DNA of 64,000 nt, from contig JAJYJS010000007.1 of the NCBI GenBank assembly GCA_021789215.1, positions 29,612-93,611 of the forward strand, given 5' to 3'. Positions 29,571 through 36,522 of the stretch are shown here, in pieces. The translations under genes and the position numbers were made by a program. Source of the DNA: Nitrospirota bacterium (GTDB taxonomy: Bacteria; Nitrospirota; Thermodesulfovibrionia; Thermodesulfovibrionales; JdFR-88). The notes beneath the pieces were generated by a model that was given only the letters and a program-made list of their open reading frames with translations, was not told the DNA's origin and made no database searches. Position 1 is the stretch's first letter. Every line of letters starts with the position of its first letter.

Positions 29571-30275
29571 CTACTTGCCCCTCCCGGAACGCTCCAGTAT
29601 CTTTTTAAAACTGCCAAGGGAGAAAAGGTGCGCGTATATCCATCCCATGAACCCCTGCCGGACCATCGAGACAATCTCGGAGTCCTGCAGCTTCATGAGC
29701 GCCTTCTCGTCCACCATCAGGAGATTTTTGAGAGTGAACTTGCCGCCTTTGGCCAGCGTTATATTGGCGTCCACCGCCTTGAAGAGGTTCAGGCTTTTCA
29801 GGAGCGACGTGAAGACGCCCGTTATGGCATGCTGGTTGTTGTATATCCTCAGGAACTCTATAATCTTCTTCAGCTCCGGGGTCTGCTCCTCCTCGTCCGT
29901 AAAGAGCCTCATCCCCTCCTTCGCGTCGAAGCCGGCGTATTCGGAATCCACGCACACAGTAAGCGACCCGTCCGCCGCGAGTCCCTCGGCCAGTATGAAG
30001 GGAACCCTCCTTATGTATCCGGGCACGTAAGCCCCTTCCTCCCACTTGCCTTCTTCGTCCACGAAGAGGTTGCTCTTTATCCCGAGCACCGCCACGGGGG
30101 TTATCCTGTCGTTCGACCCCATGAACACTACCGGGTAGTCCTTTGACGCGTCCACGAATTCATGGCCCGTCAGGATGCACGAATTGAACCCGCGGGCAAA
30201 GCCGTAGTCCTTGACTGGAGCGATCTTTAAATCCCTGTGCGTTTTCGAGTTGATTGCAACCGGCTTCGAATACAT
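29571..30275 (-). CDS. SapC-family protein
   Basis: A 234-residue protein of the SapC family, named after a gene linked to S-layer loci but of unknown biochemical role. The N-terminus has GFARGFNSCILTGHEF, followed by YPVVFMGSNDRITPVAVLGI and a GAYVPGYIRRVPFIL segment, all characteristic. No membrane segment or signal peptide is visible. It is the first gene of the sapC-TPR-exoprotein run and lies 147 bp after tpsB, with a hairpin between. SapC genes often lie near TPR or sulfotransferase genes in other bacteria, from general recollection. Confidence 0.85.
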   Translation of the reverse strand: MYSKPVAINSKTHRDLKIAPVKDYGFARGFNSCILTGHEFVDASKDYPVVFMGSNDRITPVAVLGIKSNLFVDEEGKWEEGAYVPGYIRRVPFILAEGLAADGSLTVCVDSEYAGFDAKEGMRLFTDEEEQTPELKKIIEFLRIYNNQHAITGVFTSLLKSLNLFKAVDANITLAKGGKFTLKNLLMVDEKALMKLQDSEIVSMVRQGFMGWIYAHLFSLGSFKKILERSGRGK

Positions 30276-30360
30276 TTTTATAAAACCTCTTTCTCTAAAA
30301 TGTCGCGTTCCTTAAATCCCGCGTCGCTCTTTACCATTCCGGCCAGGATTTTACCTTCAT

Positions 30361-30398
30361 AAAACCCGCCGGGATCTTTCTTGAGAAGGATTCCCGGC
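30361..30398 (-). terminator. Terminator or attenuator between tpsB and sapC
   Basis: On the minus strand GCCGGGAATC pairs with GATCCCGGC (one bulge) across a 12-base loop, followed by GGGTTTT. It would end or attenuate transcripts leaving tpsB before sapC and the exoprotein gene. Confidence 0.55.
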
Positions 30399-30422
30399 AA
30401 AACAGGGAATTCTGACAACCCT

Positions 30423-32027
30423 CTAGAATGTCCATAACGCCTGGAGATAATACATGGTGCTCTTGCCGTCCACGGTCTCGGACGGATGTATCGGGTAACC
30501 CACGTCCCCGATCACCTGCAAGCCGATGGGAAGGTTCAGCCGCACGCCGTAGCCCCAGCCCGTAAGGGAAGTGGCCTTGCTCTCGCCAGGGGCCTGCTGC
30601 TTCCTGTAAACCGAACCGTTGTCCACGAAAAGCGCAAGCTGAAGCAATTGCGTGTTCGCAAGGGGCGCAAACCTGCCTTCAGCCGTAAGGGCATAGCCGT
30701 AGTCACCCAGGCTCTCTCCGAGCTGGAAGCCCCTTACCGAACCCTCGCCGCCAAGCGAATACTCTTCCGATACCACCAGAGGGTTGGTCGCATATTGGCC
30801 GGAACCTTTTAGCAGGAGGAAGACCCGTTTGGCAATCTTCTGGAACCTTGCGGCATCCAGGGTGAATTTGGTGAAATTGTTGTCCGCGCCGGGGCGGCTG
30901 GCCGTCGGGTCGTTCGCCTCCATTGCACCCAGGAAATGGCCCACGCCCTGGGTTACATAGAGAGACGCCGCCCAATTGCCGTTCAGGTCCGATTTGCTCA
31001 TGTCCAGACCCACCCTGGCCGCAAGTATCTTGTCCTGGTTAAGTGTGGGGCCGTCGAAGACGGTCTCCTTGGCGTCTATCCAGTCCCAACCCACCGTGCC
31101 GGTGAGGCTCAAAAGCCTGGTCTGGATGAAGGGATGGGTGGCATACATGCCGAACCCGCTTGACCTGCCCTTGAAGCCAAGGACCGCAAGCGGCCCGCCC
31201 ACGTCGAAATTACCGTTTTGATAATATGCGCCAAGCCTCGTCCCCTTGCCGTCAATGGGCACGGCGTAATCCACCCTGCCGTAAGTGAACTCATTCGGGT
31301 GCTCCCCGGCCACTCCGCGGAGCGTCAGCACCGAGCCCTGTATGGGCAGATTGCCGACGTTGAACGTCACCCCGCCGCGGTCCCTGCCGCCTGCATAGCT
31401 CTGGCCGAAGTTGTTGTATTCGACCGCGCCCGTGACCGGCAGGCCGCATTCGGCGGTCACCTCTATGTTCGAGGTGCCCGGGGCCTCGCCCGGCACCAGG
31501 AGCGCCGTCGCGTGCATGCGCGGCAACTGGTTCAAATCCAAAAGGGCGCGCTCCAGGTCCGCCTGGTTAAACGCCGGCGCGGCCATCACCGGGTTGAACT
31601 GCCGCCGGATAAAGGATTCGGAATAGTACGGGTGTTTCCCCTTTATATCGACTTTGGCTATTTTCCCCTCGACGGCCTTCATGGCCACAACGCCGCCTTC
31701 AGTCTTCTGCTCGGGCAAATACACGGTCGCCAGCACGTAGCCGCGGCTGTGGTAAAGTTCCGTCAACTGGATCGCGGCCTCTTTCAGGTCCGAAAGCGTG
31801 AGGGCCCTGCCCTCGTACTTTCTCAAAACCGGGGCAAAGTCCTTTTCCGTAAGGACCCGGTTGCCCGTGACCTGGATTTTTGAGATTTTTACCGCGTTCG
31901 AAGCGGGCACCGCGCCCGCCGCGGACGACCCGCCAGACGTTGATGCGCCCTTTGTTTGCGCATGCAAAAGACCCGGGACCAGTAAAAAAGAAAAAGACAG
32001 CAGAAGGACCAGAAACCTGTTTTTCAT
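30423..32027 (-). CDS. TpsB outer-membrane secretion pore (FhaC/ShlB family)
   Basis: Predicted Omp85-superfamily translocator that exports the neighbouring exoprotein. The 534-residue protein begins with a signal peptide (MKNRFLVLLLSFSFLLVPGL, cleaved near LHAQ). A POTRA domain at about 46-125 starts VKISKIQVTGNRVLTEKDF, and a second is at about 126-195. A 16-strand-type barrel runs from about 205, with the L6 signature VRGF in GGEGSVRGFQLGESLGDYG. It ends in an aromatic residue (LQALWTF). The frame is open for 82 codons upstream to 32273, but the signal peptide fixes the start at 32027. That leaves a leader of about 250 nt after the predicted promoter. Confidence 0.93.
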   Translation of the reverse strand: MKNRFLVLLLSFSFLLVPGLLHAQTKGASTSGGSSAAGAVPASNAVKISKIQVTGNRVLTEKDFAPVLRKYEGRALTLSDLKEAAIQLTELYHSRGYVLATVYLPEQKTEGGVVAMKAVEGKIAKVDIKGKHPYYSESFIRRQFNPVMAAPAFNQADLERALLDLNQLPRMHATALLVPGEAPGTSNIEVTAECGLPVTGAVEYNNFGQSYAGGRDRGGVTFNVGNLPIQGSVLTLRGVAGEHPNEFTYGRVDYAVPIDGKGTRLGAYYQNGNFDVGGPLAVLGFKGRSSGFGMYATHPFIQTRLLSLTGTVGWDWIDAKETVFDGPTLNQDKILAARVGLDMSKSDLNGNWAASLYVTQGVGHFLGAMEANDPTASRPGADNNFTKFTLDAARFQKIAKRVFLLLKGSGQYATNPLVVSEEYSLGGEGSVRGFQLGESLGDYGYALTAEGRFAPLANTQLLQLALFVDNGSVYRKQQAPGESKATSLTGWGYGVRLNLPIGLQVIGDVGYPIHPSETVDGKSTMYYLQALWTF

Positions 32028-32281
32028 ATCACACACCCATTCATGAAATGATTGATTTTCGTTGAAAGCGGCATGAACCCGTATGCACGTGACCGCAACG
32101 GCCCCGCGTATATTTTCCGTTGAAACCGCATCTGGCTTTTCAACCTCCCCCAATTCTTCACTTAACCGCCATTTTCCTGAAAAAAAACTTGAACCGCTGG
32201 TCCGGCCCGGCAATCTGGAGCAAAATATAAGCAAAAAACGGGCCAAACCAAAAAAAGCAACTTTCCCACACACTTGCCAAG
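32028..32281 (-). other. Long 5' leader of tpsB
   Basis: About 250 nt between the predicted transcription start and the tpsB ATG. The tpsB frame stays open through it. I recognise no riboswitch class, and the codons upstream of the signal peptide look non-coding. It could hold post-transcriptional control. Confidence 0.4.
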
Positions 32282-32299
32282 TGTGTGATTATAATCACA
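32267..32299. promoter_or_regulatory. Two overlapping palindromic operators at the tpsB promoter
   Basis: CACACACTTG-C-CAAGTGTGTG (32267-32287) is a 10-bp inverted repeat with one central base. TGTGATTATAATCACA (32284-32299) is a perfect 16-bp palindrome and overlaps it by four bases. The second has the TGTGA-N6-TCACA form of CRP/FNR-type sites and contains the -10 hexamer, so binding there should repress tpsB. Confidence 0.65.
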
Positions 32300-32316
32300 T
32301 GAAAATAGAATGTCAA
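32288..32316 (-). promoter_or_regulatory. Consensus sigma-70 promoter of tpsB
   Basis: On the minus strand TTGACA, exactly 17 bases, then TATAAT. It is a full consensus match pointing at tpsB, with the predicted start near 32281. The -10 lies inside the TGTGA-N6-TCACA palindrome. Confidence 0.8.
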
Positions 32317-32403
32317 CAAGGAATTTACCTGGTATTTACCTGTAAAAATCCCCCTGAAAAATTCCGGCTGGAATGACAACCGGCCCAGGCCCGCAAACAC
32401 GGA

Positions 32404-32431
32404 TTGACGGCGCATTTCCACAATGTATAAT
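32404..32431 (+). promoter_or_regulatory. Promoter of the Slp lipoprotein gene
   Basis: TTGACG, 16 bases, TATAAT, with a predicted start near 32438, about 70 bases before the ATG. It is divergent from the tpsB promoter, and about 90 bp separate their -35 elements. Confidence 0.7.
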
Positions 32432-32507
32432 TTACTTGGAAGCCTACAAAAGTGTGGTAAGCAGGTGCGTCCACGAAAAAACCCCAACCGAAAGGACAGG
32501 CCTGACC

Positions 32508-33047
32508 ATGAAAAGAAAACTTGCCGTAATCACCCTGTTTGCGTTGTTTGCCATATCGGCCTGCGCCAGCAGGCCAGCCATGAAGAGCGAATTCCTTGAG
32601 CAAGGCATAAGAGACGTTTCTCCCGTGGTAGTCGCCCAGAACCCCGGCTTGTTCGAAGGGAAGCTTTTCATCCTGGGCGGCATTATAGAAAACACCAGCG
32701 TGTCGGACGAAGGCACCGTGATACAGGCCGTGGATGTACCGGTGGTTGCGGACGGCAGGCCCGAAAGCGCCCTTGTTATGGAGGGACGGTACCTGGCCGT
32801 CTGGCCCAGGGCAAACGGCGCCCTCGACCCGGCGGTCTACGGGAAAGACAAATACATCAGCCTCGCCGGTTATTTCACCGGGCTAAGGGAAAAAACCCCC
32901 GTCTTTCAGATAGCACAGATACGCATATGGAAAAAACCGGACATCTTTACGCCGCCGCCCCCGCCTTATTACCCTTACTATGCGCCATACTACTATACTC
33001 CATACGCACCTTACCGTCCGGCCTATCCTTACTGGTGGCCATTCTGA
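32508..33047 (+). CDS. Slp-family outer-membrane lipoprotein (1)
   Basis: A 179-residue lipoprotein with signal MKRKLAVITLFALFAISAC; the lipobox Cys is in AISAC. The body matches Slp (starvation-inducible outer-membrane lipoprotein): VVAQNPGLFEGKLFILGGII, ALVMEGRYLAVWPRANGALD and ISLAGYFTGLREK. The C-terminal ~35 residues are almost wholly Pro, Tyr, Ala and Trp. The frame opens earlier at 32373, but the signal peptide and AAAGGA upstream fix the start. It has its own promoter and terminator. A paralogue with a similar aromatic tail is at 60054-60614. Slp function is unknown beyond envelope stress association. Confidence 0.85.
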   Translation: MKRKLAVITLFALFAISACASRPAMKSEFLEQGIRDVSPVVVAQNPGLFEGKLFILGGIIENTSVSDEGTVIQAVDVPVVADGRPESALVMEGRYLAVWPRANGALDPAVYGKDKYISLAGYFTGLREKTPVFQIAQIRIWKKPDIFTPPPPPYYPYYAPYYYTPYAPYRPAYPYWWPF

Positions 33048-33055
33048 TGATACAC

Positions 33056-33087
33056 CCCCCCTCCCCTCACGGGAGGGGGGATTTTTT
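33056..33087 (+). terminator. Rho-independent terminator of the slp gene
   Basis: Perfect 10-bp stem CCCCCCTCCC / GGGAGGGGGG with a five-base loop, then ATTTTTT. It starts nine bases after the slp stop codon. Confidence 0.92.
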
Positions 33088-33251
33088 CCTGTAATCCCTG
33101 ATTTTTTTAATCCTCCGCCCTCGTCTAATCCTAAACCCTAACGTTGATATGCATTAGATGTGCTTTTTCCGTCATTCCGGGCTTTCATCTGCAATTTGTT
33201 TGCAACTACAGGTAAACAGGCGGGTCCCAAAAAAGGATGCAAGAAAATTCC

Positions 33252-33279
33252 TTGAGTCGGCATATCCTTGTGAGATAAT
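33252..33279 (+). promoter_or_regulatory. Promoter of the zinc-finger miniprotein operon
   Basis: TTGAGT, 16 bases, GATAAT, about 25 bases before the ATG, followed by a strong AAAGGAGG. Upstream at about 33172 a half-copy of the GTCATTCCGG repeat is seen. The rest of 33088-33251 shows no gene. Confidence 0.5.
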
Positions 33280-33302
33280 TAAAGAAAGGAGGTGTTACCG
33301 CC

Positions 33303-33548
33303 ATGTCCATACCATACCGGTGCAGCCGATGCGCCAGCAATTCGCCAATCAGTTATTACCAGAGTGAAATCCAGGACCACATAAACCTGAACCACCCCGG
33401 AGAACCCGGCGTTTATGTCCAGAGCGGCATGATAAGCTGCTCTTACTGCGCGCTTGGTCCGTTCAGTGATACGGGAAGTTTTGACTCCCATAATCATGCG
33501 ATGCATGACGGCAATGCAAAAGGCGATCCCGTCTTCCCCTATGGCTAA
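33303..33548 (+). CDS. Tandem C2H2 zinc-finger miniprotein
   Basis: An 81-residue protein I do not recognise by family. It has two spaced Cys/His sets with the same end geometry: Cys7-x2-Cys10-x15-His26-x4-His31, and Cys46-x2-Cys49-x13-His63-x4-His68. This is a C2H2-type pattern repeated twice. No signal peptide is present, so it is cytosolic. AAAGGAGG lies just upstream of the ATG. Its stop overlaps the ATG of the next gene by eight bases, which suggests the two products work together. DNA, RNA or protein binding is possible and cannot be decided here. Confidence 0.7.
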   Translation: MSIPYRCSRCASNSPISYYQSEIQDHINLNHPGEPGVYVQSGMISCSYCALGPFSDTGSFDSHNHAMHDGNAKGDPVFPYG

Positions 33549-34104
33549 AGAGTGGAAAACATCTGCCGGAGTTCACGGTCAGACCAATTTCAAGGTATCC
33601 CATCCGGCTGACTGGGAACTGTACGTCCTGCCGGAGGCGGCTATCGTCGCCTGTCAACAGGACCCGAATGCGTTGGTAAGTTTTATGTGGAGCACAGGGA
33701 CGGGAAGCATGGACCCATCCTCGCTGTTAAGCAGGACCATCCGGCATAACGATATCCGCGATTACGAAGTTATCCATGCTGAACCGGTCCGGACAATGCA
33801 GATGCCCGATACGGTCTTCCGGGCACTGGAGCAGGAGGCCCGATTCACATACCGCGGAGAGCGCTGCCATGCGCAAATTATAGTCCAACTCACAAACGCC
33901 GTCTCTCCCTTTCTGCTTTTTTGGAGCGGGAGCATCATTTGGAAACAGGCGCCTGCATACAGGTGGGGACAATACAACGAGGTGGTAAGCAGGATTGTGG
34001 AAAGCTTAAGGATTGAACCGGCGGTGCCGCCAGATATACCCGCGAAGACCGGCGAAGAGAAGCCAGTTGAAGAACCCCGCGGCAGGGGCCGCGGGGATTC
34101 TTAA
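33541..34104 (+). CDS. Uncharacterised protein coupled to the zinc-finger gene
   Basis: A 187-residue protein starting MAKEWKTSAGVHGQTNF. The visible pattern (FKVSHPADWELYVLPEAAIV, a central RFTYRGERCHAQIIVQLTN, and a final RWGQYNEVVSRIVESLRIEP) resembles the beta-rich PsbP/DcrB-like layout, but this is a weak call. The last ~25 residues are Pro/Glu/Arg-rich. There is no signal peptide from this start. The frame is open to 33454 within the upstream gene. I choose the ATG that overlaps its stop, which implies translational coupling, as no separate Shine-Dalgarno is clear. The function is unknown. Confidence 0.65.
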   Translation: MAKEWKTSAGVHGQTNFKVSHPADWELYVLPEAAIVACQQDPNALVSFMWSTGTGSMDPSSLLSRTIRHNDIRDYEVIHAEPVRTMQMPDTVFRALEQEARFTYRGERCHAQIIVQLTNAVSPFLLFWSGSIIWKQAPAYRWGQYNEVVSRIVESLRIEPAVPPDIPAKTGEEKPVEEPRGRGRGDS

Positions 34105-34119
34105 TCAAAGAATTTTTTT
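34075..34119 (+). terminator. Terminator after the zinc-finger operon
   Basis: A nine-pair stem CCCCGCGGC / GCCGCGGGG in the last codons is followed by a smaller ATTCTT / AAGAAT hairpin running into seven T. The gene on the other strand (pth) converges on it. Confidence 0.65.
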
Positions 34120-34158
34120 GCGGCCCGCCTTAACCGTTCTTTGGCAACGCCTTCCCTC

Positions 34159-34740
34159 TTATTTCGGGTTGAACCTGTTCATGGCCTTCTCCAGACCCTC
34201 GGAGATTATTATCTCCACCGCGAGGGCGGCGGAAGAAACGGCCTCTTTCATTGAGACGGATTCCTCTTTGCTGAACTTTTGCAAGACGTACGTTTCCGCG
34301 GGGACGGCGGGGTCTCTGCCTATTCCTATCCTGACCCTGATGAAGTTTATCGTCCCGGTCTCCCGGATGACGGACTCCACTCCCCTGTGTCCGCCGGAAG
34401 AGCCGTTTTTCCTCACGCGAAGCCGCGCCGCCTCCAAGTCCATATCGTCGTGAATCACTATGAGATGCTCGGGGGAGATGCCTTTTTTCTGGAGGACGGC
34501 CCGCACGGCCTGGCCGCTCAGGTTCATGTATGTGAGAGGTTTTACAAGGACGGCCCTGGACCCGCCTATGGCTATCTCGGCGATAGCGTAGCCGGCCTTT
34601 TCCGCCATCTGCCCGCCGTGCCTCGCGGCCAGCTCGTCCACCGCCATGAAGCCAGCGTTATGCCTGGTTTTAGAGTACTTCCGGCCGGGGTTGCCGAGCC
34701 CGGCCACAACCCATATAGGGGAAAAAACCTTGCCGTCCAC
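34159..34740 (-). CDS. pth: Peptidyl-tRNA hydrolase
   Basis: Cleaves peptides from peptidyl-tRNA released by stalled ribosomes. The 193-residue protein has WVVAGLGNPGRKYSKTRHNA with the catalytic His in TRHNAGF. VIHDDMDLE carries the conserved Asp, and KNGSSGGHRGVESVI is the tRNA-binding region. It follows rplY by 12 bp, the standard prs-rplY-pth arrangement, and is last in that run. It has about nine extra N-terminal residues before the family core. Confidence 0.96.
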   Translation of the reverse strand: MDGKVFSPIWVVAGLGNPGRKYSKTRHNAGFMAVDELAARHGGQMAEKAGYAIAEIAIGGSRAVLVKPLTYMNLSGQAVRAVLQKKGISPEHLIVIHDDMDLEAARLRVRKNGSSGGHRGVESVIRETGTINFIRVRIGIGRDPAVPAETYVLQKFSKEESVSMKEAVSSAALAVEIIISEGLEKAMNRFNPK

Positions 34741-34752
34741 GGGACCGGACTG

Positions 34753-35421
34753 CTATTTCTTCCCTTCCTTGCCTTCCTCGGCTTCCTCTTTCTCCTTGCC
34801 GCCCTTCTTGATGACCTCGGGCTCCGCGGCCTCCGCAGCGGCAGCCGGAGCAGCCTCCTCCACCTTGCTGGGCAGCGCCACAAGCGCGACGACCTCGCTG
34901 GCCGGGGTCAGCACCTTGATGCCCTCGGGCAGCTTTATATCGCGGACGTGAAGGGAATGGCCCGCCCCAAGCTCCGAGACGTCCACATCGACATGGCCCA
35001 TGATGCGGTCGGGAAGACATTCCACATCTATCTCGCTGATGCCGTGCTGGAGGATGGCGCCGTCCCTCTTTACGCCAATAGGCTCGCCCACGATATGCAC
35101 CGCCATGGTGACCTTTATGGTCTCCTGGAGCGAAACCTCGAAGAAATCCGTATGGAGGAGCTCCCTGTTGACGGGGTCCACCTGGAAGTCCTTGACCAGC
35201 GCGAGCCTGGTCTCGCCTTCGGGGAACGTAAGGTTCACGACCACCTGCTCGCCCGATGTCTGGTGCAGGAAGCGCAGCAGCTCCGCCCTTTTTATCTTGA
35301 TGGGCAGCGAGCCGCCCGCCCTGTAGAGGACGGCAGGGACGACGTCCTTGCCCCTCAGCGTCCTCGCCGCGCCTTTGCCGACCTCGGCCCTCTTCTCCGC
35401 CTGTATGGTAATCCTTTCCAC
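34753..35421 (-). CDS. rplY: 50S ribosomal protein L25 (long Ctc form)
   Basis: 5S-rRNA-binding protein. The 222 residues match the long Ctc/TL5 type: an L25 domain at about 1-95 (RAEVGKGAARTLRGKDVVPA), then a beta domain with VPLGI-type features (HIVGEPIGVKRDGAILQHGI, VDVSELGAGHSLHVRDIKL). An Ala/Glu/Lys-rich tail ends the protein, as is usual. It lies between prs and pth with 14 and 12 bp gaps. AAAGGAGGT is just upstream of the start. Confidence 0.95.
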   Translation of the reverse strand: MERITIQAEKRAEVGKGAARTLRGKDVVPAVLYRAGGSLPIKIKRAELLRFLHQTSGEQVVVNLTFPEGETRLALVKDFQVDPVNRELLHTDFFEVSLQETIKVTMAVHIVGEPIGVKRDGAILQHGISEIDVECLPDRIMGHVDVDVSELGAGHSLHVRDIKLPEGIKVLTPASEVVALVALPSKVEEAAPAAAAEAAEPEVIKKGGKEKEEAEEGKEGKK

Positions 35422-35435
35422 CTGAATGACCTCCT

Positions 35436-36377
35436 TTAAATGAACAGAGAACTTATTGAGGACTCCTCATGAATCCTCTTTATCGCTTCCGCGAAAAGGG
35501 GAGCGACCGAAAGCACCTTGAGCTTCGGGCATTCCTCCTTCTTGCTGTCAAGCGGTATCGTGTCCGCCACTATAAGCTCATCAATGCAGGAGCTGTTGAT
35601 CCTGCCCACGGCCGGGCCGGAAAGCACCGCGTGCGTGCATGCCGCGTACACTTTGCGCGCGCCCTTTTGCCTGAGCGCCTCCGCGGCCTGCGTTATCGTG
35701 CCAGCCGTATCTATCATGTCGTCAAGAAGAACCGCGTCCTTTCCGTTTACGTCGCCGACCACGTTCATCACCTGCGATACGTTTGCGGCCTCGCGGCGTT
35801 TGTCGACGATGGCTATCGAGGCCTTCAGCCTTTTGGCGAAGTTCCTTGCCCGCTCGACGCCGCCCGCATCCGGAGACACTATCACGGGCTCCTTCAGCTC
35901 CCGCTTCTTTATATATTCATAGAGCACCGCCGAGCCGTAGAGGTGGTCGACAGGGATATTGAAAAACCCCTGTATCTGGCCCGCGTGCAGGTCCATCGTA
36001 AGCACCCTGTTAGCCCCGGCCACGGTAAGCAGGTCGGCAACCAGCTTGGAGGATATGGCAACCCTGGGCTGCACCTTCCTGTCCTGCCTGGCATACCCGT
36101 AATAGGGTATCACGGCGGTTATCCTGCCGGCGGACGCCCTTTTCAGCGCATCCAGCATCAAAAGCAGCTCCATTATGTTCTCGTTCACGGGAGTGCATGT
36201 GGGCTGTATGACGAACACGTCCGCGCCGCGCACGTTCTCGTTTATCTGGAGTTGTATTTCCCCGTCGCTGAAATTTGTTATTGTGGCATTGGTAAGAGGC
36301 ACGCCCAGATGGGCGGATATGGCCCCGGCCAACGCCTTGTGCGCATTCCCCGAAACCAGCTTGATTCCAACAGGCAT
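35436..36377 (-). CDS. prs: Ribose-phosphate pyrophosphokinase (PRPP synthase)
   Basis: Makes PRPP from ribose 5-phosphate and ATP for nucleotide, histidine and NAD synthesis. The 313 residues are the normal class I length. Visible motifs include [45 protein letters not shown], the metal-binding [11 protein letters not shown] and the PRPP loop [10 protein letters not shown]. The his and nad genes in the same window use its product. It lies about 58 bp after tRNA-Gln, with AAGGGGAG upstream of the ATG. Confidence 0.97.
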   Translation of the reverse strand: MPVGIKLVSGNAHKALAGAISAHLGVPLTNATITNFSDGEIQLQINENVRGADVFVIQPTCTPVNENIMELLLMLDALKRASAGRITAVIPYYGYARQDRKVQPRVAISSKLVADLLTVAGANRVLTMDLHAGQIQGFFNIPVDHLYGSAVLYEYIKKRELKEPVIVSPDAGGVERARNFAKRLKASIAIVDKRREAANVSQVMNVVGDVNGKDAVLLDDMIDTAGTITQAAEALRQKGARKVYAACTHAVLSGPAVGRINSSCIDELIVADTIPLDSKKEECPKLKVLSVAPLFAEAIKRIHEESSISSLFI

Positions 36378-36435
36378 TTTTTAGCTCGCGCTCCCCTTTT
36401 GATTTCTATATTTTAGTTTTTAGTAAAAAATACCG

Positions 36436-36510
36436 TGGCTGGGGCGGGAGGATTCGAACCTCCACATGGGAGATCCAAAATCTCCTGACTTGCCATTTGT
36501 CGACGCCCCA
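36436..36510 (-). tRNA. tRNA-Gln (anticodon TTG)
   Basis: A 75-nt cloverleaf on the minus strand. The seven-pair acceptor stem is TGGGGCG / CGCCCCA. The anticodon arm GGAGA-TTTTGGA-TCTCC gives anticodon TTG. The T arm is GGAGG-TTCGAAT-CCTCC and the 3' CCA is encoded. It lies 12 bp after ispE and before prs, a position seen in other lineages. Confidence 0.96.
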
Positions 36511-36522
36511 AGCACATTTTTT

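Noticed and set aside
32028..32273. tpsB starting at 32273
   Set aside because: The first 82 codons have no homology-like features and would bury the signal peptide internally; the start at 32027 is preferred.
32284..32299. The palindrome as a terminator
   Set aside because: It is only 16 bp, AT-centred, has no T-run after it, and coincides exactly with a consensus -10 correctly spaced from TTGACA.
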